NCBI RefSeq assembly: GCF_013131805.1 | Contig: NZ_JABJRC010000001.1 | Location: forward strand, 248,001 to 312,000 | DNA from: Kribbella sandramycini | GTDB taxonomy: Bacteria; Actinomycetota; Actinomycetes; Propionibacteriales; Kribbellaceae | Direction: 5' to 3' | DNA: 64,000 bases | Shown: positions 26,616 to 36,446 of the stretch, piece after piece | Position numbering within the stretch: position 1 is the first letter of the stretch | Layout: every line of letters begins with the position of its first letter | Position numbers and translations under genes: made by a program | The notes under the pieces: generated by a model | Told to the model about the DNA's origin: nothing | Seen by the model: the letters and a program-made list of their open reading frames with translations, nothing else | Database searches by the model: none

Positions 26616-28931
26616 TCACCAGGTGATGGGGACGTTGTTCTGCTTCGCCCCAGTCGGTGGGACAGCATATTTCTGGAGCGCGTAGCTCATCACGTCGCGG
26701 AACACCGGTCCTCCTTGGAAGCCGCCACCCCGAGCACCTGTCGGGTCGTGCAGTACGACGTACACAACGAAGCGCGGGTTGTCGGCAGGAGCAAATCCGG
26801 CAAAAGAAGTCGCCCACTTGCCGTACTTCTTGGTCTTCGGGTCGACCTGCTGGGCCGTACCGGTCTTGCCCGCGACCAGGTAGCCGTCGATCGCGGCCTG
26901 CGGCGCGGTGCCCTTCTCGGCGGTCACCGCCTCCATCATGGTGGCGACCTCCTTCGCCGCCTTCTCGCTGACCACACGGCGCGGCGGAGCGGTCTCGTGC
27001 GGGATCACCGTGCCGTTGGCCTCGACGTAGTTGCGGACCAGCTTCGGCGGTACGTAGACACCGCCGTTGGCGACCGCGTTCACCGCGGACGACTCCTGGA
27101 CGGCGTTCACCGACAGGCCCTGGCCGAACGCGACGTTCGAGCGGGTGATCTCCGGCCACTCGTCGCCGCCGGTCATCAGGCCCTTGCTCTCACCGGGGAA
27201 GTTCAGCCCGGTCGGCTCGCCGAACCCGAAGTCGTGCAGGTACTTCACGAACTGCGGGATCCGCATCTGCTGGGCAGCCATGATCGTGCCGACGTTCGAG
27301 GACTTCGCGATCACGCCGGCGATGGTCAGGTTGATCTCGCCGTGCGCCCAGTGGTCCTTGATCGTGCGCCGCTGCACGTCGATCGTGCCCGGCACCCGCA
27401 GTTTGGTGTTCAGGTCGATCAGGCCGGCGTCGGCGAGCGCGGCCATCGTGACGACCTTCTGCACGCTGCCCGGCTCGAACGTCCGCTCCAGGGCCGCGTT
27501 CATCAGGTCACCCGACTTGATGTCCTTCTTCTTGTTCGGATCGAACGTCGGGTAGTTCGCCATCGCGAGGATCTCGTTGGACTTGACCTCGGACACGATC
27601 ACCGTGCCGCCGCTGGCGCCGTACTTCTTGACCGCCTCCTCGATCCGCTTCTCGGCGAACCACTGCAGGTCGGCGTCCAGGGTCAGCTGGACGCCGAGCC
27701 CCGGCTTCGGCTCCTCGACGGTGTGGTTCGCGTTCGGGATCTTGTTGCCCTTGGCGTCCACCTCGTAGATCGCCTTGCCGTCCTGACCGGAGAGCTTGTC
27801 GTTCAGGCCGTACTCGAGACCGGACTGGCCCCGGCCGTCCTCGCCGGTGATCCCGACCACGGTCGCGGCGATCGAGCCGTTCGGGTGGCTGCGGATCGGG
27901 TCCGGCTCGGTGTAGACGCCGAGCAGCAGCGGCGCCTTCTGCTCCTTGGGCTTGCCGGCGTTCTGCTTGCCGATCTCCTTGTTCGCGGCCCGGATCTCGG
28001 CCTGGATCTCGTTCCAGGTCTGCGGCGGGACGTAGCGGACGAGGCGCTCGAAGCGGCCCTTGGCAGTCATCTGGGCGATCAGCTTGGCCGACGTCGTACC
28101 GGTCAGCTTCGGCGCCAGGATCGCGGCCAGCCGCGCCGCGTTCGGCTTGGTCTGGCTCGGGTCGGCGGTGATCGCCACGGTGTCCTCGGTGACCGAGAAC
28201 TCGACGCCGTTGCGATCGGTGATCGAGCCGCGGGAGGCGTGCAGGACGTAGGTCTTGTTGTTCTCCTTGCTGGCCGCGAGCGCGTAGCTGTCCGGGTCGA
28301 CGCCCTGCAACAGCACCAGCCGGCCCGCGAACAGCGACAGCACGAACGCCATCACGCCGAACGTCACCCGCAGCCGAACCGTCGACCGGCCCAGCTTCAG
28401 CGTCTTCGGCGGCTTCTTCGCCCGCGGCCGCTGCGGCGGCCGCTTCCGCGGCGGCGCCTTCCTGACAGCAGCCTTCTTGGCGACCGGACGCCCCGAAGCA
28501 GTCTTCTTCGCGGCGGTCTTCTTGGCAGCCGCCTTCTTCGCGGCGGTCTTGCGAGGTGCGCCTTCTCCCGTACGGCGTCCCTCAGCACCCGCGGCGCGCG
28601 GCGCCGCCCGCTTCCGTGGCGCACCGGCGTCTGCGCCGGCCGGCCGGCGGCGCTGCCCACCCGCCTCGCCGTTCCCGGCGGGCCGCTTCCGCGGCGCGGC
28701 GCCGTCCGCACCGCGTGCTCGCCGCTCGCCTGCTGCGGAGCGGCGGGCTTCCTCCTGCGCCTCGCGGGCCTGGCGGAGGAGGCGGTCGCGGGTGGATTCG
28801 GGACGCTGCGGGGTGGCTCGGGTGCGGTCGGTAGCGGACGACGGTCGAGGTGAGCCGGAACGCGGCGGCGTGTTGCGGCCGGGTTCGCCGCCACGCCTGC
28901 GCGGCGGCTCGTCTCCCCGTCGATCCGTCAT
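26616..28931 (-). CDS. ftsI: Septal transpeptidase FtsI (class B penicillin-binding protein) with a long basic cytoplasmic tail
   Basis: 771 residues. The transpeptidase motifs are intact: SxxK in FEPGSVQKVVTM (Ser about 489), SxN in AKSSNVGTIM and KTG in VAGKTGTAQQV (Lys about 689). The dimerisation domain precedes the catalytic domain, and a single membrane helix lies near residues 188-210. It crosslinks septal peptidoglycan with FtsW. The cytoplasmic N-terminus is unusually long, about 185 residues, and very basic, with Arg-rich segments and repeated KKAAAKKTAAKKTA units like a histone H1 tail. It follows ftsL after 4 nt. Confidence 0.96.
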   Translation of the reverse strand: MTDRRGDEPPRRRGGEPGRNTPPRSGSPRPSSATDRTRATPQRPESTRDRLLRQAREAQEEARRSAAGERRARGADGAAPRKRPAGNGEAGGQRRRPAGADAGAPRKRAAPRAAGAEGRRTGEGAPRKTAAKKAAAKKTAAKKTASGRPVAKKAAVRKAPPRKRPPQRPRAKKPPKTLKLGRSTVRLRVTFGVMAFVLSLFAGRLVLLQGVDPDSYALAASKENNKTYVLHASRGSITDRNGVEFSVTEDTVAITADPSQTKPNAARLAAILAPKLTGTTSAKLIAQMTAKGRFERLVRYVPPQTWNEIQAEIRAANKEIGKQNAGKPKEQKAPLLLGVYTEPDPIRSHPNGSIAATVVGITGEDGRGQSGLEYGLNDKLSGQDGKAIYEVDAKGNKIPNANHTVEEPKPGLGVQLTLDADLQWFAEKRIEEAVKKYGASGGTVIVSEVKSNEILAMANYPTFDPNKKKDIKSGDLMNAALERTFEPGSVQKVVTMAALADAGLIDLNTKLRVPGTIDVQRRTIKDHWAHGEINLTIAGVIAKSSNVGTIMAAQQMRIPQFVKYLHDFGFGEPTGLNFPGESKGLMTGGDEWPEITRSNVAFGQGLSVNAVQESSAVNAVANGGVYVPPKLVRNYVEANGTVIPHETAPPRRVVSEKAAKEVATMMEAVTAEKGTAPQAAIDGYLVAGKTGTAQQVDPKTKKYGKWATSFAGFAPADNPRFVVYVVLHDPTGARGGGFQGGPVFRDVMSYALQKYAVPPTGAKQNNVPITW

Positions 28932-28935
28932 CCGA

Positions 28936-29550
28936 TCATCCCCCGGTGGTCGAGTTGGCGGGTGGCTTGGTGTTCGTGGCCGGCTTGTTGGTCGCCGGTT
29001 TGTTGGTCGCCGGTTTGTTGGTGGCCGGCGTCCCGCCCTGCGGCGGCTTCGTGCTGGCCGGCGGTTTGACGGGCGGCTTCACCGGCGGCTTGACGGGCGG
29101 TTTGACGCCGTCCGGCGTACCGGGCCCGAACATCGCCTTGCCGGTCCCCGCCTTGGCCTCCTTGGGGACGCCGAGGACCTGGCCGTCGCCGAGCCGCAGG
29201 AAGACCGGGTTCGGGTTCGGGACCATGCCCATCCGCAGCGCCCGGTCAGCCAGGTGCTGCGGCGACTCCAGCGCGCGGACCTGCTTCTCCAGGCCCTCCT
29301 GCTGGTCGCGCAGCAACGCCGCCTGGGTGTTCAGCTTGGTGATGCCGAACGTGCCGCGCTGCAGCTCGGTGTTCAGCAGCAGCAACCCGATCAGACCGGC
29401 CGCGAGCAGCGACACGACGAAGATGACGAACGGCATCCGCGGCGGCCGGAAGGGCGCGCCGTAGACGACCCGCAGCCGCGGCTCCGCACGCTTCGGAGCC
29501 GGCGCCGCCGGTGTGACCCGCGCCTTCTGCGGGCTGAACACAGTGCTCAT
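28936..29550 (-). CDS. ftsL: FtsL-like septum formation protein with repetitive Pro-rich tail
   Basis: 204 residues between rsmH and ftsI, overlapping the rsmH stop by one base (TGATG). The N-terminal ~38 residues are basic. One membrane helix (MPFVIFVVSLLAAGLIGLLL) spans residues 39-60, followed by a short coiled-coil segment (KLNTQAALLRDQQEGLEKQV) as in FtsL/FtsB proteins. It would activate FtsW/FtsI with FtsQ and FtsB outside the membrane. The C-terminal ~70 residues are tandem repeats, KPPV four times and then NKPAT about four times, not part of the usual FtsL fold. Primary identity with other FtsL proteins is normally low, so the call rests on position and topology. Confidence 0.85.
   Translation of the reverse strand: MSTVFSPQKARVTPAAPAPKRAEPRLRVVYGAPFRPPRMPFVIFVVSLLAAGLIGLLLLNTELQRGTFGITKLNTQAALLRDQQEGLEKQVRALESPQHLADRALRMGMVPNPNPVFLRLGDGQVLGVPKEAKAGTGKAMFGPGTPDGVKPPVKPPVKPPVKPPASTKPPQGGTPATNKPATNKPATNKPATNTKPPANSTTGG
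28977..29105 (-). repeat. Tandem 15-bp and 12-bp repeats in the ftsL 3' end
   Basis: Between about 28977 and 29029 a 15-bp unit (GGTCGCCGGTTTGTT on the plus strand) recurs three times with small changes, encoding NKPAT. From about 29060 to 29105 a 12-bp unit encodes KPPV. Both are in frame, so copy-number changes would lengthen or shorten the tail without a frameshift. Confidence 0.75.
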
Positions 29551-30515
29551 CAGGCCACCAACCCCTTCTCCCGGATCCGTTCGGCCGCCCGCACGCGAGC
29601 AGAGGCCGCCCGCGGGTTCTCCGCGACCTCCTCCTCGGTCGGCCGCTCGGCTCCCCGGGTGACCACGCGCAGGTACGGCTCGTGGCCCGCCGGGACGACC
29701 GGCAGGTCGTCCGGCACATCGGACTTCGTCTGGGCGGCGAACGTCTGCTTCGTGATCCGGTCCTCGAGCGACTGGTAGCTCATCACGACGATCCGCCCGT
29801 GCAGCGCCAGCGCGGCGAGCGCCGCCGGCAGCGCGCGGCGCAGCACCTCGAGCTCACCGTTCACCTCGATCCGGAGCGCCTGGAAGGTCCGCTTGGCCGG
29901 GTGTCCCCCGGTCCGCCGGGCCGCCTGCGGGATCGCGTTGCGGACCAGCTCGGACAGCCGCGCGCTGTTCGTGAACGGCTCGGTCTCGCGCTCGCGCACG
30001 ATCCGGTCCGCGATCCGGCGGGCGAACTTCTCCTCGCCGTACTGGAACAGCACCCGCGCCAGCTCGGCCGCGCTGTACGTGTTGACGATGTCGGCCGCCG
30101 TCGTCGGGCCGGTCGAGTCCATCCGCATGTCCAGCGGCGCGTCCTGCGCGTAGGCGAAACCGCGCTCGGCCTCGTCCAGCTGCATCGAGGACACCCCGAG
30201 GTCGAACAGGATCCCGTCGATCGCAGGCACGCCGAGCTCGTCGAGCACCCGGGGCAGCTCGTCGTACACCGAGTGCGCCAGCGAGATCCGGTCGGTGTAC
30301 GGCGCCAGCCGCGCACCCGCGAGCCGCAACGCGGCCGGGTCGCGGTCGAGGCCGATCAGCCGCAGCTCGGGGAACTCGCGCAGGAACGCCTCCGAGTGAC
30401 CGCCGAGACCGAGGGTCGCATCCACGAAAACAGCGCCGGGGCGGGTCAGCGCGGGAGCCAGCAGCGCGACCACGCGCTCCAGCATCACCGGCACATGCCG
30501 CTCCGACGCATCCAT
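29550..30515 (-). CDS. rsmH: 16S rRNA (cytosine(1402)-N4)-methyltransferase
   Basis: 321 residues. The N-terminus [18 protein letters not shown] with the conserved HVPVM motif and the AdoMet-binding loop [16 protein letters not shown] are diagnostic. [21 protein letters not shown] is the RsmH signature region. Later motifs include [15 protein letters not shown] and [10 protein letters not shown]. It methylates C1402 in the 16S rRNA decoding centre. It is the second gene of the dcw cluster, 244 nt after mraZ, a gap in which I find no gene or clear signal. Confidence 0.96.
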   Translation of the reverse strand: MDASERHVPVMLERVVALLAPALTRPGAVFVDATLGLGGHSEAFLREFPELRLIGLDRDPAALRLAGARLAPYTDRISLAHSVYDELPRVLDELGVPAIDGILFDLGVSSMQLDEAERGFAYAQDAPLDMRMDSTGPTTAADIVNTYSAAELARVLFQYGEEKFARRIADRIVRERETEPFTNSARLSELVRNAIPQAARRTGGHPAKRTFQALRIEVNGELEVLRRALPAALAALALHGRIVVMSYQSLEDRITKQTFAAQTKSDVPDDLPVVPAGHEPYLRVVTRGAERPTEEEVAENPRAASARVRAAERIREKGLVA

Positions 30516-30759
30516 TGCTCGACCCTTCTCGTCGCTGCGGGAGCGACCCTGCCCCCGCAGGTCCCTGGTGTTCGCCCAGCTTGTGGTGAGACCGCGGCCG
30601 GAGACGACTCCGTCCGGTCAGATCGCGGGTACGCCTTCCGGGGAAGTACTTCGTCGCCTTGGCGCCGGGGAAGTGGCGTCAACACCCGAAGTCGGAAGTC
30701 GGACCCGTGATCTCACCGGACGGCCGGTGCACTCGCGTGCCGCTGACTCACTGTTGTGA

Positions 30760-31191
30760 TCAGAAGATCCCGGGCAGTACCTCCTCGGACAGGTCGGCGA
30801 ATGCCTGCTCCTGCTCCTGGGAGTACCTGTTCCAGTTCTCCGTGTTCCAGATCTCCACCCGGTTCATCGCCCCGATGACGACGCAGTCGCGATCCAGTCC
30901 CGCGTAATCGCGCAGCATCGGCGGGATGGTGACCCGGCCCTGCTTGTCCGGCACCTCGTTGGAGGCTCCGGCGAACAACATCCGCAGGTAGTCCCGCGCA
31001 CCTTTGTTGGTGATCGGCGCCTGTTTCAGCTGTTCGGTCAGTTGCACGAACTCGCGCTCGGGCCACACGGACAGCGACCGCTCCTGTCCACGCGTGATCA
31101 CCAGGCCTTCGGCCAGTTCGTCCCGGAACTTCGCCGGCAGGAACAGCCGTCCTTTGTCGTCGAGCTTGGGGAAGTGAGTTCCGAGGAACAC
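30760..31191 (-). CDS. mraZ: Transcriptional regulator MraZ
   Basis: 143 residues from a GTG at 31191 preceded by GGGGAGG. It has two AbrB-like repeats: [20 protein letters not shown] at the N-terminus and [20 protein letters not shown] in the second half, each with the conserved DxKGR-type motif that contacts DNA. MraZ forms rings and represses its own operon by binding short direct repeats near the promoter. Matching 10-bp-spaced repeats lie 60-100 nt upstream. It is the first gene of the dcw cluster. Confidence 0.96.
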   Translation of the reverse strand: MFLGTHFPKLDDKGRLFLPAKFRDELAEGLVITRGQERSLSVWPEREFVQLTEQLKQAPITNKGARDYLRMLFAGASNEVPDKQGRVTIPPMLRDYAGLDRDCVVIGAMNRVEIWNTENWNRYSQEQEQAFADLSEEVLPGIF

Positions 31192-31250
31192 GCTCCACCT
31201 CCCCGTTGCGGTCTCTCCGTCTCAGGCGAGCTGTTTCCACCACTTCGGTT

Positions 31251-31284
31251 CCACTGCGCTCCACCTTACTCCACTTTGCCCCAC
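31251..31284 (-). promoter_or_regulatory. MraZ operator: four GTGG repeats at exact 10-bp spacing
   Basis: On the minus strand GTGG occurs with its last base at 31281, 31271, 31261 and 31251, each followed by a purine or G (GTGGGG, GTGGAG, GTGGAG, GTGGAA). Weaker relatives lie at 31291, 31303 and 31237. One helical turn between GTGG-type boxes is the geometry reported for MraZ sites in other bacteria. The repeats cover the promoter spacer and start site. Confidence 0.8.
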
Positions 31285-31290
31285 CGTCAA
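31263..31290 (-). promoter_or_regulatory. mraZ promoter
   Basis: Minus strand: -35 TTGACG (31290-31285), 16-nt spacer, -10 TAAGGT (31268-31263), predicted start near 31256. The leader to the GTG would be about 65 nt. The MraZ repeats interleave with both hexamers. Confidence 0.65.
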
Positions 31291-31607
31291 CCAACTTCCG
31301 CCCCACATGCTCCCCTTTGAGCGCAAATCGGGTCCGCGTGTCCCGCGTGTCGCTGAGCGCGAAACGACCGCGCCGGGGGCCGGGTGGAGCGAAATGGAGG
31401 AGGTGGTGGAGGGAAGTGGGGGAACGGGTAGAAGAAAGGTGCGAACCGAACGGGCACTTCGGTCGTCGTACGGCGCATCCGGATTTCGGTCGCCCGTACG
31501 CTGGAAGGGCACCGAAACGCCAGGTAACGAAACATCCGCTGCTCTAGGTCCGACCCTCACTCCGGGTGAGAATGTGTCGGCCGTCAATCAATTGGGGAGG
31601 ACCCAGG

Positions 31608-32597
<990 letters not shown>

Positions 32598-32600
32598 CCC

Positions 32601-33887
32601 ATGCGGCAGGCACTCCGCGGGCTGACCACCAGAGGGCGAGCGTTCGTGGCGGCCGGGATCACCGCGTCGCTGTGCGCGCTGCTGCTCGGCCAGAAGGATC
32701 TCTTGCGCGTCGGCATCCTGCTCGTCGCACTCCCGGTCGTGGCCGCGCTGGTCGTCGGCCGGACCAGGCTGCGGCTGCAGGTCCGGCGCAGCCTCACCCC
32801 GAACCAGGTGCCGGTCGGCTCCTCGGCGACGGTCGAGCTCGCGCTCAGCAACCAGGGCCGGATGCCGGCCGGGCTGTTACTCCTCGAAGACCGGATCCCG
32901 TACGTCCTCGGGCACCGGCCCCGGTTCGTCGTCGACCGGGTCAGCCCGAACTGGCGGCGTACGGTCTCCTACCCGGTGAAGTCCGACGTCCGGGGGCTGT
33001 TCCAGGTCGGGCCGTTGATGCTGACGGTCGCCGACCCGTTCGGGCTGGTCGAGACCAGCCGGACGTTCACGCGCAGCCAGCACCTGCTGGTCACCCCGCG
33101 CGTCCACAAACTGCCGGAGATCCGCCTCGGCGCGGACCGGGCCGGCTCCGGTGAGAACCGGCCGCGAGCGATCGCCGCGGCCGGCGAGGAGGACGCGACC
33201 GTCCGCGAGTACCGCGACGGCGACGACCTGCGCCGGGTGCACTGGCGATCGACCGCCCGCCGCGGCGAGCTGATGGTCCGCCGGGAGGAGCAGCCGTGGC
33301 AGAGCCGCTGCTCGATCTTCCTGGACGCGCGGACGATCTCGCATCACGGCCACGGCCCGTCGTCCAGCCTGGAGTGGGCGGTCAGCGCGACCGCCTCGAT
33401 CGGCGCGGACCGGATTCGGCGCGGCTACGTGACCACGATGCTCGGCGGGCCGACGACGCTGTCCGCGATCACCCATCGCTCGGCGGCCGCCGTCCATCAG
33501 CCGCTGACCACGCAGCAGCTGCTCACCGAGTGCGCGACCGTCGAAGAGCACAAGTACGCCGAGATCGGCCCGCTCCTGAGCGTGGACCGATTCGCGCAGG
33601 AGCCGAGTCTGGTGATCGCGATCGTCGGCGCCTGCGGGTCCGACGACATCACCGCGCTCAACCGCTGGCGGACCAGCCAGGCCACCGGCGTCGCCATCGT
33701 CCTGGACGCGGCCAGCTGGGCCGTCGGCGCCGAGGCGACCGACAAGGCGGCCCGCCTGACCGCGGCGACGGACGCCACCGAACACGAGCTCCGCCGCAAC
33801 GGCTGGCGCGTCGCCCGCGTCCGTCGTGGAGACCAGCTGGCGACAGTCTGGTCCGGCCTGGGGCTACGAAGCGGGAGAATCGCATGA
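32601..33887 (+). CDS. DUF58 domain protein
   Basis: 428 residues. Two hydrophobic segments at residues ~14-32 and 36-52 anchor it in the membrane. A beta-rich region follows, then the DUF58 motif VREYRDGDDLRRVHWRSTAR near residue 203 and a von Willebrand A-like tail. It begins 3 nt after moxR and ends overlapping the transglutaminase gene start (ATGA). DUF58 proteins are presumed clients or partners of MoxR. The biochemical role is unknown. Confidence 0.9.
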   Translation: MRQALRGLTTRGRAFVAAGITASLCALLLGQKDLLRVGILLVALPVVAALVVGRTRLRLQVRRSLTPNQVPVGSSATVELALSNQGRMPAGLLLLEDRIPYVLGHRPRFVVDRVSPNWRRTVSYPVKSDVRGLFQVGPLMLTVADPFGLVETSRTFTRSQHLLVTPRVHKLPEIRLGADRAGSGENRPRAIAAAGEEDATVREYRDGDDLRRVHWRSTARRGELMVRREEQPWQSRCSIFLDARTISHHGHGPSSSLEWAVSATASIGADRIRRGYVTTMLGGPTTLSAITHRSAAAVHQPLTTQQLLTECATVEEHKYAEIGPLLSVDRFAQEPSLVIAIVGACGSDDITALNRWRTSQATGVAIVLDAASWAVGAEATDKAARLTAATDATEHELRRNGWRVARVRRGDQLATVWSGLGLRSGRIA

Positions 33888-36244
33888 CCGGACACGCTCG
33901 GATTTCCATTGCGGCTTGGGGTGCGACCGTGCTCGGGTCGCTGGTGCTGACGCCGGTGTTCTCGGGGCCGTTCCTGTTCATCAGCGCGTTCCTGTGTGCG
34001 CTGATGACGGGAGTCGGCGTCCTCCTGCAGAACCTGCGCGCCCCGCGGTTCGTCGTACCGATCGTCCAGCTGGCCGTGCTCGTCGAGCTGCTCTCGCTGT
34101 TCTTCCTGAAGGAGACGCTGAAGTTCGGCATCCTCCCGGTGGGCGGGACGGCGATCGAGTTCAACGCGCAGATGGCGAACGCGCTGACCTCGATCAACCA
34201 GTACAGCGCTCCCCTGCCGCCCGACGCGCATCTGACCCTGTTCGCAACGACGGTGATCTCGGCGACCGGTCTGCTGATCCATGTGATCGCCGTCCAGCTC
34301 CGGCAGGCGGCGTGGGCCGGGCTGTTGCTGCTGATCATGTACACGGTGCCGGCCGCGACCGTGCACGGCGGGCTGCCCGCGCTGCTGTTCATCCCGCCGG
34401 CGCTGGGCTACATCGTCCTGCTCTCGGCCGAGGGCCGCAGCCGGCTGAGCCGCTGGGGCCGCCGGATCTCCGGCGTCTCGCATCTGGACGCCGCCGAGCC
34501 GGTCGAGGCGTCCGCGCTCGGCCAGGCCGGGCGGCGGATCGGCCTGACCGTGGTCGCGCTGGCGGCGCTGCTGCCCGCTCTGCTGCCGACTTTGCCGGAG
34601 AGCGTGATCGGCAATGGTTTGGCCGGCGGCGGCAGTGGCGGGACCGGCATCGGCGCGTCGATCTCCTCGACCGACCCGATGCTCGACATGGGTAAGAACC
34701 TCAAACAAGGCGCCAACACCGTCGCCCTGACCTACAAGGGCGGCCCGAACGGCGGCACCAACCTGCGGCTGACCACGCTCGACGCGTTCGACGGCAACAC
34801 CTGGCGGATCGCGCCGCGGCCGGAGGGCCGCCGGATCGACGGCGACCTGACCCAGCCGCCCGGTTTCAACGGCGCGCTGAGCGAGGTCGGCACGGCGAAG
34901 ATGACCATCGACGTCAGCCGCAGCCTGCGCTCGAATTTCGCGCCGGTCCCCTACCCGGTCAAGTCGATCTCGCTGAAACGCGACTGGCGGTTCGACATCG
35001 GCTCACTCGACGTCGTGTCCTCCAACGGGCAGGTCGTCGGCGGCAAGAAGTACGACGTCACCTGGTACCGGATGGCCCCGACCGAGGCGCAGCTGCGCGG
35101 CGCGATCGACACCGGCGTCCCGGACCAGTACACGAGCAAGGTGCCGAACGTCCCCAAGGAGATCCGCGACCTGACCGCCCAGGTCACGAAGGATGCCCAG
35201 GGCAACAAGTATGCGGCGGCCGCGGCGATCCAGAAGTTCTTCCGGAGCAACGGCACGTTCACCTACAGCCTGGAGCGGCAGCGCGGCAGCGGGATGCCGG
35301 CGCTGTCGGAGTTCCTGCTGAAGAACCGGACCGGGTACTGCGAGCAGTTCGCGACCGGGATGGCGCTGATGGCGCGGCTGTCGGGGATCCCGTCCCGGGT
35401 GGCGATCGGCTTCCTGCCCGGCCAGGCCGGTAAGGACGGCTACACCGTCCGGATGCACGACATGCACGCCTGGCCGGAGCTGTACTTCGAGGGCGCGGGC
35501 TGGGTTCCGTTCGAGCCGACGCCGGCCAGCCGCGCGAGCAGCGCGCCGAGCTACACGATCCCGGGGGTCGTCGACCCGACCAACCCGTCGACGACGCCGT
35601 CCGCGACGCCGACCACGCCCGGCCAGACCGAGGACCCGGAGCTCAACCGCCCGGACCCGGACCGCAACCTGCCCGGCGACCAGGGCGTCCCGATCGGCGA
35701 CACCGGCAACTGGTTCACCAACGGCGGCGGGCGCATCATCGGGATCGTCGCGCTGGTGGTCTTCGTCCTGCTGATCCCCTGGATCCTCCGGGCGCTGTCG
35801 CGCCGCCGGCGCTTCCACCGTGCTCCGGGCCGGACGGCGGCCGAGGGCCTGTGGTCCGAGGTCCGGGACACCTCCCGCGACCTCGGTCTGGATTGGTCGG
35901 ACGTCGCCACCCCGCGGCAGACCGGCGAGTGGCTGATCACCAAGCTGCCCGAGGAGACCCATCCGGCCGCACTGCGGCTGGCCCGTGGGATCGAAGCGAT
36001 CCGATACGCCGGCAACGCGGACGTCACGACGGATCTGCGCCCGGAGACCGACGCCGTCCGGAAGGCGCTGTGGGCCCAGGCATCGCACCGGCGCCGCTGG
36101 CGGGCGCGCCTGCTGCCGCCGTCCTGGCGCTGGTACCTGAGCCGCGGCACGACTGAGGCCTCCGACCTCCTCGACGAGTTCGACCTCCTTCTCGCCCGCC
36201 TCCGCTCCACTCTCCTACGCCGCGGCCGCCACGCCTCCAGCTAA
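33884..36244 (+). CDS. TgpA-like membrane transglutaminase-domain protein
   Basis: 786 residues from ATG 33884, overlapping the DUF58 stop. The N-terminal third has about six membrane helices. An extracytoplasmic region then contains the transglutaminase-like core: Cys in RTGYCEQFATGMALMARL (near residue 485), His in MHDMHAWPELYF (near 526) and the following acidic segment. A Pro/Thr/Asp-rich stretch leads to a final membrane helix (RIIGIVALVVFVLLIPWIL) and a cytoplasmic DUF4129-like tail. It is likely a cysteine-type enzyme acting on wall peptides or proteins outside the membrane, but no substrate is known. The moxR-DUF58-TgpA operon is conserved in actinobacteria. Confidence 0.9.
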   Translation: MTGHARISIAAWGATVLGSLVLTPVFSGPFLFISAFLCALMTGVGVLLQNLRAPRFVVPIVQLAVLVELLSLFFLKETLKFGILPVGGTAIEFNAQMANALTSINQYSAPLPPDAHLTLFATTVISATGLLIHVIAVQLRQAAWAGLLLLIMYTVPAATVHGGLPALLFIPPALGYIVLLSAEGRSRLSRWGRRISGVSHLDAAEPVEASALGQAGRRIGLTVVALAALLPALLPTLPESVIGNGLAGGGSGGTGIGASISSTDPMLDMGKNLKQGANTVALTYKGGPNGGTNLRLTTLDAFDGNTWRIAPRPEGRRIDGDLTQPPGFNGALSEVGTAKMTIDVSRSLRSNFAPVPYPVKSISLKRDWRFDIGSLDVVSSNGQVVGGKKYDVTWYRMAPTEAQLRGAIDTGVPDQYTSKVPNVPKEIRDLTAQVTKDAQGNKYAAAAAIQKFFRSNGTFTYSLERQRGSGMPALSEFLLKNRTGYCEQFATGMALMARLSGIPSRVAIGFLPGQAGKDGYTVRMHDMHAWPELYFEGAGWVPFEPTPASRASSAPSYTIPGVVDPTNPSTTPSATPTTPGQTEDPELNRPDPDRNLPGDQGVPIGDTGNWFTNGGGRIIGIVALVVFVLLIPWILRALSRRRRFHRAPGRTAAEGLWSEVRDTSRDLGLDWSDVATPRQTGEWLITKLPEETHPAALRLARGIEAIRYAGNADVTTDLRPETDAVRKALWAQASHRRRWRARLLPPSWRWYLSRGTTEASDLLDEFDLLLARLRSTLLRRGRHASS

Positions 36245-36262
36245 CCGACGCGGCACAGACAG

Positions 36263-36292
36263 AAAGGGTGGGTGCCCAGGCGCCCACCCTTT
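36263..36292. terminator. Terminator hairpin, copy 1
   Basis: AAAGGGTGGG pairs with CCCACCCTTT around a 10-nt centre that can pair partly. The flanking A- and T-runs make it usable from either strand. It lies 19 nt past the transglutaminase stop. Confidence 0.8.
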
Positions 36293-36373
36293 GTCATGTT
36301 CGACAGCGATCTACTCCGGCGAGCTCAGCTCGCGGTCAGAGGCGCCTCCAGCTGAACCGGGCGCCACAGACAG

Positions 36374-36402
36374 AAAGGGCGGGCGCCCAGGCACCCACCC
36401 TT
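36374..36402. terminator. Terminator hairpin, copy 2
   Basis: Diverged copy of the preceding hairpin: AAGGGCGGG against CCCACCCTT, with one mismatch in the stem. It lies about 45 nt past the DUF3040 stop and probably serves that gene. Confidence 0.7.
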
Positions 36403-36446
36403 CGTCGTGTTCTTCGGCTATGTGCTGCGGCGAGCTCGGCTCGCGG

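Larger units (their letters stand above)
31192..31607. other. Divergent regulatory region between mraZ and moxR
   Basis: 416 nt without a convincing gene. The mraZ side (31237-31310) holds its promoter and operator. The middle part (31320-31500) has frames open on both strands, but none has a credible start or known motif. On the moxR side a TACGCT at about 31496 could be a -10 element with a ~100-nt leader. The moxR ribosome-binding site GGGGAGG is at 31594-31600. Confidence 0.6.

Noticed and set aside
30516..30759. Small gene or regulatory RNA in the mraZ-rsmH gap
   Set aside because: Short open frames on both strands lack ribosome-binding sites and known motifs, and no stable hairpin with a terminator was seen.
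31222..31587. Minus-strand frame of 121 codons upstream of mraZ
   Set aside because: It runs across the mraZ promoter and operator and has no ribosome-binding site or family motif.
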